DNA of 64,000 nt. Source: Candidatus Binatia bacterium. GTDB lineage: Bacteria > Desulfobacterota > Binatia > HRBIN30. The stretch lies in NCBI GenBank assembly GCA_023150935.1, contig JAKLJW010000025.1, forward strand, positions 1 to 64,000. Direction: 5' to 3'. Shown here one piece after another: positions 43,517 through 53,392 of the stretch; the stretch's first letter is position 1, and each line of letters opens with the position of its first letter. The notes beneath the pieces are model-generated. The model was not told the DNA's origin, did not search any database, and saw nothing but the letters and a program-made list of their open reading frames with translations. Position numbers and translations under genes: made by a program.

Positions 43517-43939
43517 CTACTTCACCTGAATCGAGCGGATGTAGTCGGTCAGGAGCATCAAGCGCCCACGCACCGCCGCCTGAGACAGCGGGTCGTTACC
43601 GACATCAGACTGGAACGTTTCGCCCCAGGTCGGCATTTCCGCACTGCCGTGACTCGGTATCGGCTGCTGCCCGTCTATGATGTCGAGCACCAGGATGTAC
43701 GGGAACTTACCGTCGTTCCGCTTCGCCAGCGTCGTCAGGTCCGGCACCTTTTCCTTCAACGCCTTCGCCGTCGGCCCGTCACCCCTGGCATCGACGCCGT
43801 GGCAGGTCGCGCAATACTGCTTGTAGTACATCTGCCCGGCCGTAACCTGCGGCGGCGCCGCCTGAACCGCCACCGAAGACGCCATCAGGCCACTGACCAC
43901 CATCGACACCCACAACACAACCGACCCTCGCTTCGCCAT
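43517..43939 (-). CDS. Periplasmic class I cytochrome c
   Basis: 140 residues with a signal peptide (MAKRGSVVLWVSMVVSGLMA through VQAA) and one heme c site, CATCH (Cys43, Cys46, His47). The distal Met is likely Met102 in SAEMPTWGE, in the fold typical of small monoheme cytochromes c. It carries electrons in the periplasm, for example to a terminal oxidase or from an oxidoreductase. It is the first gene of the minus strand group leading into nuoL, though the 216-base gap with a hairpin suggests separate control. The partner complex is not visible in the window. Confidence 0.9.
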   Translation of the reverse strand: MAKRGSVVLWVSMVVSGLMASSVAVQAAPPQVTAGQMYYKQYCATCHGVDARGDGPTAKALKEKVPDLTTLAKRNDGKFPYILVLDIIDGQQPIPSHGSAEMPTWGETFQSDVGNDPLSQAAVRGRLMLLTDYIRSIQVK

Positions 43940-44175
43940 CGATACCCTCCCCTGTTTCGTGTGTTGCCGTCAGACGCGGCGTTCTTTACCGCCGTCGCGG
44001 CGCCCAGTGCAAGTCCCAAACGTCCTTCCCGCACCGAATTGCGTGGACGCCCAACCCCGATCCGGTAACGCCCCCACCCCGGACAGGCTGCCGCCGCACG
44101 GTACGCGGCGACAGGGGCGAATCGTATTCGCCCGCATCCGTCTACCCGTTCACTAAGTACTCCGGTTCATTAGTC

Positions 44176-44333
44176 CGGCGACGTATTCCGTTCGTCCCGA
44201 GTAGCGCCATCTTTTCGGCGGCGTATCGAGGGGCGGGGCCGCAAAGCCGCTCGCCAGGCTGCCCCTCGATACGCCCCTGAGAAAACGGGGCTACTCGGGG
44301 CGAACGGGAAGCGTCGTACGGAATACGTCGCCG
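44176..44333. repeat. Third repeat copy with perfect 15-base terminal inverted repeats
   Basis: A 158-base element between the cytochrome c gene and the sirtuin gene, ending in perfect inverted repeats CGGCGACGTATTCCG (44176-44190) and CGGAATACGTCGCCG (44319-44333). Inside is the same palindrome family as at 19848 and 34559 (TTCGTCCCGAGTAG, CGTATCGAGGGG and CCCCTCGATACG, CTACTCGGGGCGAA). The outer arms differ from the other copies, which shows the inner palindrome has moved into different surroundings. The rest of the 412-base gap (43940-44351) shows no gene. Confidence 0.9.
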
Positions 44334-44351
44334 TAATTGTGCCCATCACTA

Positions 44352-45143
44352 CTAAGCGTCCAGCGCAAACAACCGCCCCAGCAGCGTACCGATCGAGCCC
44401 CGGATTACCCGGTCGGCCAGGTAGTCCATCTCCGTCGGCTCGGCATTGACGATCACAACGCGAGCCCCCGCCTCCTTGGCCACCGGTACGATCCCGGCGA
44501 TCGGATACACACTCAAGGTCGTGCCGATCGCCAGCATCAGGTCGCACGCCTGCGCCGCCTCGGTAGCGCGGTTCAGGTCCTCGGTTACCAGTGCCTGTCC
44601 GAACGATATCGTCGCCGACTTGAGGATGCCCCCGCAGCTCAAGCACGGCGGATCCTCTTCGCCGGCACGGACCCGATCCAGCGTCGCCGCCATCGGACCG
44701 CGTTCGCCGCAGAACATGCACATCACCTGGTGAATCGTGCCGTGGATCTCGACGATGCGCTCCGGCGAGCTTCCCGCCGCCTGGTGCAGCCCGTCGATGT
44801 TCTGGGTTACCAGCGTGTGCAGCTTGCCCATGTGCTCGAGCGTCACCAGCGAACGGTGACCGGCATTGGGCGCGGGCTCCTTCTCCAGCGCCGCCATGCG
44901 CGCTTTCCAGGCGCGGCGGCGAATGTCGGGGTCAGCCATGTAGTGCTGCAAAGTCGCCATCTTCTCGGCCGCCGGGTTACGGGTCCAGACTCCCTTCGGT
45001 CCACGGAAATCCGGGATACCCGAATCGGTTGAGATGCCCGCTCCCGTCAGCACCACAATGCGCTGCGCTGCCCGGACCCATTCCCGTACGGTCGCGATCG
45101 CCGCTTCGATATCCGCGCTCTTCACGCTCATCGCCCTGCTCAT
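44352..45143 (-). CDS. Sir2-family NAD-dependent protein deacylase
   Basis: 263 residues with the sirtuin motifs in order: GAGISTDSGIPDFRGPKGVW (NAD site, residues 34-53), TQNIDGLH (113-120), the catalytic His134 in EIHGTIH, four zinc cysteines (C142, C145, C167, C170), and LMLAIGTTLSVYP. The enzyme removes acyl groups from lysines using NAD. The start is uncertain between ATG 45143 and ATG 45131; neither has a strong Shine-Dalgarno, and homologues support both. Longer upstream extension is not protein-like. It is divergent from the alpha-2-macroglobulin gene, with about 140 bases between them, and adjacent to the third repeat copy. Confidence 0.92.
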   Translation of the reverse strand: MSRAMSVKSADIEAAIATVREWVRAAQRIVVLTGAGISTDSGIPDFRGPKGVWTRNPAAEKMATLQHYMADPDIRRRAWKARMAALEKEPAPNAGHRSLVTLEHMGKLHTLVTQNIDGLHQAAGSSPERIVEIHGTIHQVMCMFCGERGPMAATLDRVRAGEEDPPCLSCGGILKSATISFGQALVTEDLNRATEAAQACDLMLAIGTTLSVYPIAGIVPVAKEAGARVVIVNAEPTEMDYLADRVIRGSIGTLLGRLFALDA

Positions 45144-45282
45144 ACACCCCGGACCTTTACCCCTTCTTGTGCCGCGACGCCACGCCGGGGCAACGCCGCC
45201 CCCGCCCAACCTCGCGTTGCACTTTCGACCGAAGCTGCCACACTCGCCGCCGTTATCGATCGCCTTGCGAGGATGAGCGCCG

Positions 45283-48200
45283 ATGATTGCGACGATGCTC
45301 CGGGGGCTGGGTGAGTCCGTGCGCCGCCACTTCCCGTTCGGTCTGCTGCTGCTGTCTCTGACCGCCGGCGCCGCCCCGCCGGCGGCGGTCACCGAGTTCA
45401 CTCCCCAGGGCACGGTGAAACAGGTTCGCCAGATCGTGGCGCGCTTCTCGGATCCGATGGTCGCCCTCGGCGACCCGCGCGGCGGCAGCGCGCCGTTCGA
45501 GGTCGCCTGTCCCGTGCCGGGCAGCGGTCGATGGGTCGACACGCGCACATGGGCCTACGACTTCGAGCGCGACCTGCCCGGGGGCCTGCGCTGCGCTGCA
45601 CACCTGCGGCCCGATCTGCGCACCCGCAACGGCCGGCCACTCTCCGGTCAGTCCGAATTCGCCTTCAGCACCGGCGGACCGGCCGTCTTGGGTACCGTCC
45701 CCTACGAGGGCGACGAGGGCATCGACGAAGATCAGGTCTTCGCGCTCACCCTCGACACCCCGGCCACGGAAGACTCCGTCCTTGCCCACGTCGGCTTCCG
45801 AATCGACGGCCTTCCCGACCCCGTCGGCGTCAGCGTACTCGGCGGTGCAGCGCGGGAAGAAGTCCTCAAAGCCCTGCCTTATCTCGACCCGGCACAGCCG
45901 CTCCTCGTTCTGCGCGCCCGCCAGCGCTTCCCGAGCGGCGCCGGGGTCTCCCTCGTCTGGGGCGCGGGGGTCAGCTCCCCTGACGGGGTCGCCACCGATG
46001 CGGCGCAGACCTTTGGATTCAAGACCCGGCCCGCCTTCACCGCGCGTGTCCTCTGCCAGCGTGCCAACCCGAAGGCAGAGTGCGTACCGCTTACGCCCAT
46101 CGCCGTCGCGTTCTCGGCCCCCGTGGTCTGGGATCGGGCGCGCCATGCCTTGCTGCGCGGCCCCGCCGACACGCGGTGGCATCCGGTGGCGCCCGAGAAT
46201 CCCGAAGCTTACGTCAACGAGATCCGCTTCAAGGGCCCGTTTCCGGATTCCGCACGCTTTCACCTCGAACTGCCGGCGGACTTGACCGACGACGCCGGCC
46301 GTCCGCTGAGCAACGCCGCAGACAACCCGTTTACGGTACGCACCGATCCCTACCCGCCGCTGGCCAAGTTCTCTGCGCGGTTCGGCATTGTCGAAGCCGC
46401 CGCGGATCCGACGCTGCCGGTCACCCTGCGCAACCTCGAGCCGGAGGTCCGGGCCGAGCTGGCCCGGCTCACCACCGCACCGCCGACCGGCCTGCGCGTC
46501 TCCGCCGAACGCCTGCTCGAGCGCGTGCAGGGCACGGCGACGCGGATTCCACCCGAGCGGCTCGACGACATCCTGCCATGGCTGCGGCGCGTCGGCGCGG
46601 CGCGACGCACCGCCTCGGTCTTCGCACCCCCGACGCCGCCGGTACTGACCCAATCCGCGTTCACCGTTCCCAAGCCCAACGGCCCCGAAGCCTTCGAAGT
46701 CGTCGGCATCCCCTTGCAGGGCGCCGGCCTCTACATCGTCGAACTGGCCAGCCCCAAACTCGGCGCGTACCTGCTTGGCAAACCGGAAACCATGTACGTC
46801 CCCACGGCAGCCCTGGTGACCAACATGGCGGTGCATCTCAAGTGGGGCCGCGAAAACGCGCTCGTCTGGGTAACCACCCTCGACGGGGCGGAACCGGTCG
46901 CGGGCGCCAGGGTCTCCGTGCTCGATTGCACCGGGGCCGTCCACTGGTCCGGCACCACCGACACCAACGGCATCGCCCGCACCGACACCCTGCCGGCCCG
47001 CGACACCGCGCCGCGCTGCCGCCAACCGGAACCGCCGCTCGCCAACGCCGACGACTCGGAAGAGGAGCAGTTCTACTCCGACGAATCCTCCCAGACCGCC
47101 GCGCTCGACGCGCTTGGCGAAGGCCTCCTGGTCGTTGCTCAAACCGCCGACGACCTGAGCTTCGTTCACTCGAGCTGGCAGCGCGGCATCGAGCCCTGGC
47201 GGTTCAGCCTGCCGTCGGAGCGCTGGGAAGGGCCCGTGGTCGCGCACACGGTGTTCGACCGCACCCTCTTCCGCGCCGGCGACACCGTGCACATGAAGCA
47301 CATCCTGCGCGTCGAGAGCCTGGCCGGCTTCGCCTTCGCACCCGAGGCGCAGCGTCCGACCCGCCTCACCCTGCAACACGAAGGCAGCAACGACAAGTAC
47401 GAAATGCCCCTGACCTGGGACGCCCGCGGGGCGGCCGAAAACTCCTGGGCCATCCCGCCGACGGCACGGCTGGGTCGTTACGCCGTCGTTCTCGCCAGAC
47501 CGAACGCGGAACCGCCCGTGCCGAGCCGTACCTCAGGTTCCTTCCGCGTCGAGGAGTTTCGCGTCCCGCTGATGCGCGCCGTCGTCAAGTTACCCGCCGA
47601 ACCGCAGGTCGCCGTCTCCAGCGTGGCCGCCGACGTGAGCGTTGCGTACCTCGCCGGCGGACCGGCGGCGCGGCTGCCCGTGATTCTGCGCTCGCAGCTC
47701 CGACCCCGGTCGGTGACGACGCCGCCCGAGTTCGACGCCTTCAGCTTCGCTCTCGGGCCCGTAACGGAAGGTCGCGTCCGCCTCGGCGAGGACGACCCCG
47801 AACAGACCGTCGCGGGCGCCGTCCGTCCCGGACCCGTGCAGCGCCAGGAACTCGTGCTGGACGACGCGGGCACCGCACGCGCCACGTTGAGCACGTTGCC
47901 TCCCTCTCAGGCGGTGCGCGAATTGCTCGCCGAAGTCGAATACAGCGACCCCAACGGAGAGCGTCAGACCGTGTCGTCCACGGTACCGCTCTGGCCCGCG
48001 CAATGGCTCGCCGGCATCGCCGCCGACCAGTGGGTGCGGTCCGACGGCACCGTCCATGCGCGGATCGCGGTCATCGACGGCGCCGGACAGCCGGTCCCCA
48101 ACGCCGTGGTGCGCGTCAATGCCCATCCGCGCAAGAGCTACTCCGCGCGCAAGCGCCTGGTCGGCGGCTTCTACGGCTACGACAACATCGAGGAAACCGG

Positions 48201-51042
48201 ACCCTCCGCCGGCGTTCTCTGCGCCGGGCAGACCGACTCCGCGGGCACCTTCGTCTGCACGGGGAAGTCGCCGGTCGCCGGCAACCTGGTGCTGGCAGCA
48301 GCCGTCACCGACCCGGCCGGCCACACCAGCCACACGCACGCCGACGTGTGGGTGGTGGGCGACGAGGACTGGTGGTTCGTCCTCAACGATTCCGACCGCA
48401 TCGACGTCCTGCCCGAGCGGCTCCAGTACAACCCCGGCGATACGGCGCGATTCCAGGTGCGCATGCCGTTCCGCGCCGCCACGGCCCTGGTCACCACGGA
48501 ACGCGAGGGCGTGCTCGATGCCCAGGTCGTGCCGCTCCACGGCTCCGACCCCACGGTCGAGGTACCGGTGCGGGACAACTACGCCCCGAACGTGTTCGTC
48601 TCCGTGTTCGTGGTGCGCGGGCGCGTCGCCGGCGTTCAACCGACTGCCATGCTCGACCTCGGCAAGCCCGCCTGGAAGCTCGGCATCGCCGAGATCCGCG
48701 TCGGCTGGCAGGCCCACACCCTCGGCGTCACCGTGACCACCGACCGACCCGTGTACACCGTGCGCGAGACCGCACAAGCCCGCATCTCCGTCCGTACCGC
48801 CGCGGGCACGCCTCCCCCACCCGGCAGCGACGTTGCCATTGCCGCCGTCGACGAAGGTCTTCTGGAGCTGCAGCCCAACACAAGCTGGAACCTCCTCGCG
48901 GCAATGATGGGCCGGCGCGGTTACGGCATGCGCACCGCTACCGCACAGATGGAGGTCGTCGGCAAACGCCACTACGGCCTGAAGGCGCTCCCGCTGGGCG
49001 GCGGCGGCGGGCGCCAGGCGACGCGAGAGCTGTTCGACACGCTACTGCTCTGGAACGGCAGCGTGCGGCTCGCCGCCGACGGCACCGCGACCGTGGACAT
49101 CCCCCTCAACGACTCCCTGACCAGCTTCCGCATCGTTGCAGTGGCCACCGGCGACGTCGGACAATTCGGCACCGGGAGCACCGCGATCCGCGCCACGCAG
49201 GACCTCATGCTCCTCTCCGGGCTGCCCCCGGTGGTGCGCGAAACGGACCGCCTGCGCGCCGAATTCACGGTGCGGAACACCACCGATCGCGAACTGCACA
49301 TCGTCGTCGGCGGTCGCGCCGAAGGTCTGGACAAACCCTTCTCGTCCCTGAATGTCCGCCTCGGCCCGGGGCAAGCCGAGGTGGTCGGCTGGGACGTCGA
49401 GGTCCCCGTCGGCCCCACGACATTGACCTACGACATGGAGGCCGCCGTACCCGGCGGTCCTTCCGACCGTTTGCGCGTCAGCCAGCAGGTACGACCGGCG
49501 GTTCCCGTCAGAACGCTGCAAGCGAGCCTGTCGCAGTGGCCGGAGACCGGCACCGAAACCGTCGCCATGCCGTCCGACGCGCTTCCCGGCCGCGGCGGCG
49601 TTCGCGTGCAGATGGCCCCCGGCCTCGGCGTCGGCCTGGCCGGCGTCCACGAGTACATGCGGGACTATCCCTACTCGTGCATGGAGCAGCGCGTCTCGCG
49701 CGCGGTCGCCCTCGGCGACCCGCAGCTCTGGGCCCAGGTCGGCGCCGCCCTGCCGTCGTACCTCGATAGCGACGGCCTGGTGAAGTACTTCCCGACGGCA
49801 AGCTCCGGCAGCGACGTACTGACCGCTTACATACTGTCGATCGTCGGTGCCGCCGAGCTTCCCCTCGCGGCGGAACTGCAAGCGCGGATGGAGTCCGGCC
49901 TGACACGCTTCGTGCAGGGCAGTTTGCTGCGCGCCTCGCCGCTACCCGCAGCCGACCTGCCCTTACGCAAACTGGCCGCGATCGCCGCGCTGGCGCGCAA
50001 CAACAAAGCCGACCCGGCGATGCTCGATAGCCTCGCCATCGAACCGGAACTGTGGCCGACCTCGGCAGTGCTCGACTGGTGGGACATCGTCGCGCACCTG
50101 CCGAAGCTGCCCGGGCGCAACGCGCGGCTGGCGGCGGTGCAGCAGATCCTGCGCTCGCGGCTGAACGTGCAGGGCAGCACCATGGGACTCTCCGCCGCCC
50201 AAACCCCCGGCCTCTGGTGGCTGATGGTCTGCCCGGACACGAGTGCCGTGCGTCTGGTGACGCAGGCGCTGGCGGCACCGGCATGGAAGAACGACGTTCC
50301 TCGACTGATGCGCGGCGCCCTCGGTCGCCTGCGCCACGGGCACTGGGATTGTACGACGTCCAACGCCTGGGGTGCCGTAGCGGCCAACCGCTTTGCGGCC
50401 GCGTTCGAAGCGACGCCCGTCAGCGGCACCGCCACGGTGAAGCTCGGAACCGACAGCCAACGCCGTAACTGGGGACGACCGGCGGCGCCGCTGTCCTTCG
50501 ATTTCCCGTGGCCGCCGGCGGCGGCACCGCTAACGATCCAGCAAGCCGGCACCGGATCGCCGTGGATCACCGTCGAATCGCGCGCCGCGATTCCGCTGCG
50601 CGAGCCGCTGTCGACCGGGTATCGCCTCACCCGTACGGTGACACCGATCGAGCGCCGTGCACCCGAACACTGGAGCCGCGGCGACCTGTTGCGGGTCCGA
50701 CTCGACATCGACGCACAGAGCGACATGACCTGGGTCGCCGTCAGCGATCCGGTCCCCGCCGGCGCGTCTTACCTCGGCACCGGTCTGGCGCGCGACTCGC
50801 AACTCGAGCGCCGTACCGACACCGACGCCGCCCCCGGCCTCGCGCCCGCGTTTACCGAACGGACCTTCGACACCTTTCGCGCCTACTTCGACCTGGTCCC
50901 TGAGGGAACCTTCTCCGTAGAGTACACGATTCGCCTCAATCAGAGCGGGACGTTCCAACTTCCCCCGACGCGCGTCGAGGCGCTGTACGCACCCGAGATG
51001 TTCGGAGAGATCCCGAATTCGCCGCTGGTGGTCTTACCGTGA
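45283..51042 (+). CDS. Bacterial alpha-2-macroglobulin (YfhM-like) with CMEQ thioester
   Basis: 1919 residues with a signal peptide (FGLLLLSLTAGAAPPAAV). Unlike E. coli YfhM there is no lipobox Cys, so it should be periplasmic rather than lipid-anchored. The macroglobulin beta domains fill the N-terminal half. The bait region is probably in the middle third. The thioester motif is PYSCMEQ with Cys1466 and Gln1469, followed by the helical TED repeats and a C-terminal receptor-type beta domain (GTFSVEYTIRLNQSGTFQLP). The thioester traps attacking proteases; in Gram-negatives the protein acts together with PBP1C, which repairs the wall. The next gene is pbpC, with which it overlaps by four bases. 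Confidence 0.95.
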   Translation: MIATMLRGLGESVRRHFPFGLLLLSLTAGAAPPAAVTEFTPQGTVKQVRQIVARFSDPMVALGDPRGGSAPFEVACPVPGSGRWVDTRTWAYDFERDLPGGLRCAAHLRPDLRTRNGRPLSGQSEFAFSTGGPAVLGTVPYEGDEGIDEDQVFALTLDTPATEDSVLAHVGFRIDGLPDPVGVSVLGGAAREEVLKALPYLDPAQPLLVLRARQRFPSGAGVSLVWGAGVSSPDGVATDAAQTFGFKTRPAFTARVLCQRANPKAECVPLTPIAVAFSAPVVWDRARHALLRGPADTRWHPVAPENPEAYVNEIRFKGPFPDSARFHLELPADLTDDAGRPLSNAADNPFTVRTDPYPPLAKFSARFGIVEAAADPTLPVTLRNLEPEVRAELARLTTAPPTGLRVSAERLLERVQGTATRIPPERLDDILPWLRRVGAARRTASVFAPPTPPVLTQSAFTVPKPNGPEAFEVVGIPLQGAGLYIVELASPKLGAYLLGKPETMYVPTAALVTNMAVHLKWGRENALVWVTTLDGAEPVAGARVSVLDCTGAVHWSGTTDTNGIARTDTLPARDTAPRCRQPEPPLANADDSEEEQFYSDESSQTAALDALGEGLLVVAQTADDLSFVHSSWQRGIEPWRFSLPSERWEGPVVAHTVFDRTLFRAGDTVHMKHILRVESLAGFAFAPEAQRPTRLTLQHEGSNDKYEMPLTWDARGAAENSWAIPPTARLGRYAVVLARPNAEPPVPSRTSGSFRVEEFRVPLMRAVVKLPAEPQVAVSSVAADVSVAYLAGGPAARLPVILRSQLRPRSVTTPPEFDAFSFALGPVTEGRVRLGEDDPEQTVAGAVRPGPVQRQELVLDDAGTARATLSTLPPSQAVRELLAEVEYSDPNGERQTVSSTVPLWPAQWLAGIAADQWVRSDGTVHARIAVIDGAGQPVPNAVVRVNAHPRKSYSARKRLVGGFYGYDNIEETGPSAGVLCAGQTDSAGTFVCTGKSPVAGNLVLAAAVTDPAGHTSHTHADVWVVGDEDWWFVLNDSDRIDVLPERLQYNPGDTARFQVRMPFRAATALVTTEREGVLDAQVVPLHGSDPTVEVPVRDNYAPNVFVSVFVVRGRVAGVQPTAMLDLGKPAWKLGIAEIRVGWQAHTLGVTVTTDRPVYTVRETAQARISVRTAAGTPPPPGSDVAIAAVDEGLLELQPNTSWNLLAAMMGRRGYGMRTATAQMEVVGKRHYGLKALPLGGGGGRQATRELFDTLLLWNGSVRLAADGTATVDIPLNDSLTSFRIVAVATGDVGQFGTGSTAIRATQDLMLLSGLPPVVRETDRLRAEFTVRNTTDRELHIVVGGRAEGLDKPFSSLNVRLGPGQAEVVGWDVEVPVGPTTLTYDMEAAVPGGPSDRLRVSQQVRPAVPVRTLQASLSQWPETGTETVAMPSDALPGRGGVRVQMAPGLGVGLAGVHEYMRDYPYSCMEQRVSRAVALGDPQLWAQVGAALPSYLDSDGLVKYFPTASSGSDVLTAYILSIVGAAELPLAAELQARMESGLTRFVQGSLLRASPLPAADLPLRKLAAIAALARNNKADPAMLDSLAIEPELWPTSAVLDWWDIVAHLPKLPGRNARLAAVQQILRSRLNVQGSTMGLSAAQTPGLWWLMVCPDTSAVRLVTQALAAPAWKNDVPRLMRGALGRLRHGHWDCTTSNAWGAVAANRFAAAFEATPVSGTATVKLGTDSQRRNWGRPAAPLSFDFPWPPAAAPLTIQQAGTGSPWITVESRAAIPLREPLSTGYRLTRTVTPIERRAPEHWSRGDLLRVRLDIDAQSDMTWVAVSDPVPAGASYLGTGLARDSQLERRTDTDAAPGLAPAFTERTFDTFRAYFDLVPEGTFSVEYTIRLNQSGTFQLPPTRVEALYAPEMFGEIPNSPLVVLP

Positions 51043-53242
51043 ATTCGAACCGGACGGGGGCGAGCCGGGCGCCGAGAGTCGTAGACGAAAAGCTTCCGAA
51101 GACCCCGCTCCCGGGGCGACGGCCGCTAACGCGGCGACTGGGTTTCGCGATCTTTTTCGCCGCCCTGCCGACGATCGCCGCGGCGGTGGCGTGGATGGCG
51201 ACCCCCGCATCGGTGGTGCCCGACTTCGCCGCGGTGCGCGCGGCGCAGCGGCCCTCCGACGTGCAACTGCTCGACCGGCACGGCGTTGCGATTCACGAAC
51301 TGCGTGTCGACGTTACGCGCCGCCGCCTGGCGTGGGTGCCCCTGCCAGCCGTGTCGCCAGCACTGCCGGCCGCCGTACTCGCCGCCGAAGACCGGCGCTT
51401 CCGTGTTCACGGCCGATGCGGGGAGCCAGCACGATCACCATGCAGCTCGCCGGTTTACTCGATCCGGCCGCAGGGCGTGGCAGCCGCACTCCGGGGCAAA
51501 AGTGGCGGCAGATACGCACGGCACGCGCCGTCGAAGCGCACTGGACGAAGGACGAGATCCTCGAGGCCTATCTCAACCTGGTCACTTTCCGGGGCGAGGT
51601 GCAGGGCATCGGCGCCGCCGCGGCCGTGCTTTTCGGCAAGGCGGCGCATGGCTTAACCCGGCCCGAAGCGGTGACCCTGGCAGCGCTGCTCGCCGTGCCA
51701 AACGCCACGGCGGACACGCTGGTGCGGCGGGCACGCCGCATCGGCGCCGCCACGCTCGCCCCGGCGGACTGGCCGGGCGACGCGGCGGTGTCGGCCGCCG
51801 TCAGCGCGGCACTGCACGCTTCGGGTGCGGCCGCCCCGCGCACCGCACTGGCCCCACACGCGGCGCGCCGCATCCTGCGCCGCGGCGACGGCACGGAACC
51901 CGTGCGCACCACGCTCGATGCGGGCCTGCAACGCACGGTTACCGACATCCTGCACCGGCACTTACTCTCGATCCGCGGGCAGAACGTGCAAGACGGCGCC
52001 GCGCTCGTCGTGGACAACGCGACCGGGGAGGTTCTCGCCTACGCCGGCGGCAGCGGGGCGCTGTCTCAGGCGCCGCACGTCGACGCCGTGGCCGCGCGCC
52101 GGCAGCCGGGCTCGACCTTGAAGCCCTTCCTTTACGGGCTCGCCATCGAACGACGCCTGCTGACCGCCGCGTCTCGCCTCGACGACACCCCGCTCGAACT
52201 GGCACTGGCCGGCGGGGGGTTATATCGCCCGAGCAACTACGACGACGAGTTCCGCGGGCCGGTAAGCGTCCGTACGGCGCTGGCGAGCTCGCTCAACATT
52301 CCCGCGGTTCGTGCCTTGCAGCTCGTCGGCGCCGACGACCTCGTCAGGCACCTGCGCCAACTCGGCCTCGGCGGCCTGGTCGAGTCCGGCGACTACTACG
52401 GTCCGGCCCTCGCCCTCGGAGCGGCGGAGGCCAGCCTCTGGGAGCTGGTCGGCGCTTATCGCACGCTCGCCAACGGCGGAATCTGGAGCGCGCTCCGCCT
52501 GACGGCAGGGGATCCCGCCGGCCCGGCGGCAACGGTCTACTCCGCGGCGACGGCCTTTATCGTCGCCGACATCCTCGCCGACCGTCAGAGCCGGAGTTGG
52601 ACCTTTGGCCTGGGCAGCCCGCTCGACAGTCGCTTCTGGGCGGCGGTGAAGACGGGCACCAGCAAAGACATGCGCGACAACTGGTGTATCGGTTTCTCCA
52701 GGCAGGTGACGGTGGGCGTCTGGATCGGCAACGCCTCGGGACGGGCCATGCACGACGTCAGCGGCGTGACCGGCGCCGCCCCGGTTTGGGCGGAAGTCAT
52801 GGCCCACGTACATCGCCACGGTAGCAGTACTGCCCCGGAGCCGCCCCCGGGCCTCGTGCGCCAACGATCCCGCTTCGAGGCCGGGGTCGAGCCGCCGCGC
52901 TCGGAATGGTTCGTCGCCGGCACCGAACCGCCGCCGACGAATCCGAGGGTTCCGCCCGCGGTACGGATAACCACCCCCGCCGACGGTGCGGTGATCGCTA
53001 TCGACCCGGACATCCCCGCCGATCGCCAGCGCCTCGCTTTCGGGGCGACGGGACCACTCGACGCCATTGCCTGGACTCTCGATGGCACCTACCTCGGCCC
53101 CGCGCAGCCGCTCGATAAGCTGCCGCTGGAGCCGGGTTCGCATGCCCTCGCGCTGGTCGATGCCGGGGGCCGCACGGTCGACGCGGTTCGCTTTCGCGTC
53201 CGTCGCCCGGGCACCCGGAGGACGAGCCGCGACGTCCCCTAG
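51039..53242 (+). pseudogene. pbpC: Penicillin-binding protein 1C, frameshifted by a short deletion
   Basis: Two frames are needed. The first starts at GTG 51039 (overlapping the upstream stop as GTGA) with a membrane helix and runs to AVLAAEDRRFRVHG, the glycosyltransferase (GT51) catalytic Glu region. The second picks up at about 51419 with RPMRGASTITMQLAGLL and continues through RAVEAHWTKDEILEAYLNLV, the transpeptidase motifs STLK (SxxK), SSLN (SxN) and KTGTS (KTG), to a BiPBP_C-type C-terminal domain. Between the two parts about 20-25 residues of the usual loop are missing and the frame shifts, so roughly 60 bases appear deleted around 51405-51425. The remainder is intact, suggesting recent loss or an assembly error. 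Confidence 0.85.
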
Positions 53243-53392
53243 CTTTTTCCTTTCCCCGGAATGGGAAATGGAAACCGGCCGGGCTTCCCGCCGGCGGGTT
53301 CTCCACGGTACGGCGCTTTACCCGGGTCGGATTGAGACCACGGGCACCCATCTTGCAAACCCATCGACCGACCGGGTGGAGACCTTCAGTCG

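Noticed and set aside
45144..45548. Long N-terminal extension of the sirtuin
   Set aside because: It would overlap the alpha-2-macroglobulin start and reads as random Arg/Gly-rich sequence; sirtuin homology begins after ATG 45143.
46080..49769. Long plus-strand open frame inside the alpha-2-macroglobulin gene in another frame
   Set aside because: Arg-rich shadow with no domain; the correct frame carries the CMEQ thioester and macroglobulin domains.
53255..53330. Hairpin-like CCGGC sequence after pbpC as a terminator
   Set aside because: Pairing is short and interrupted and no T-run follows, so it was not annotated.
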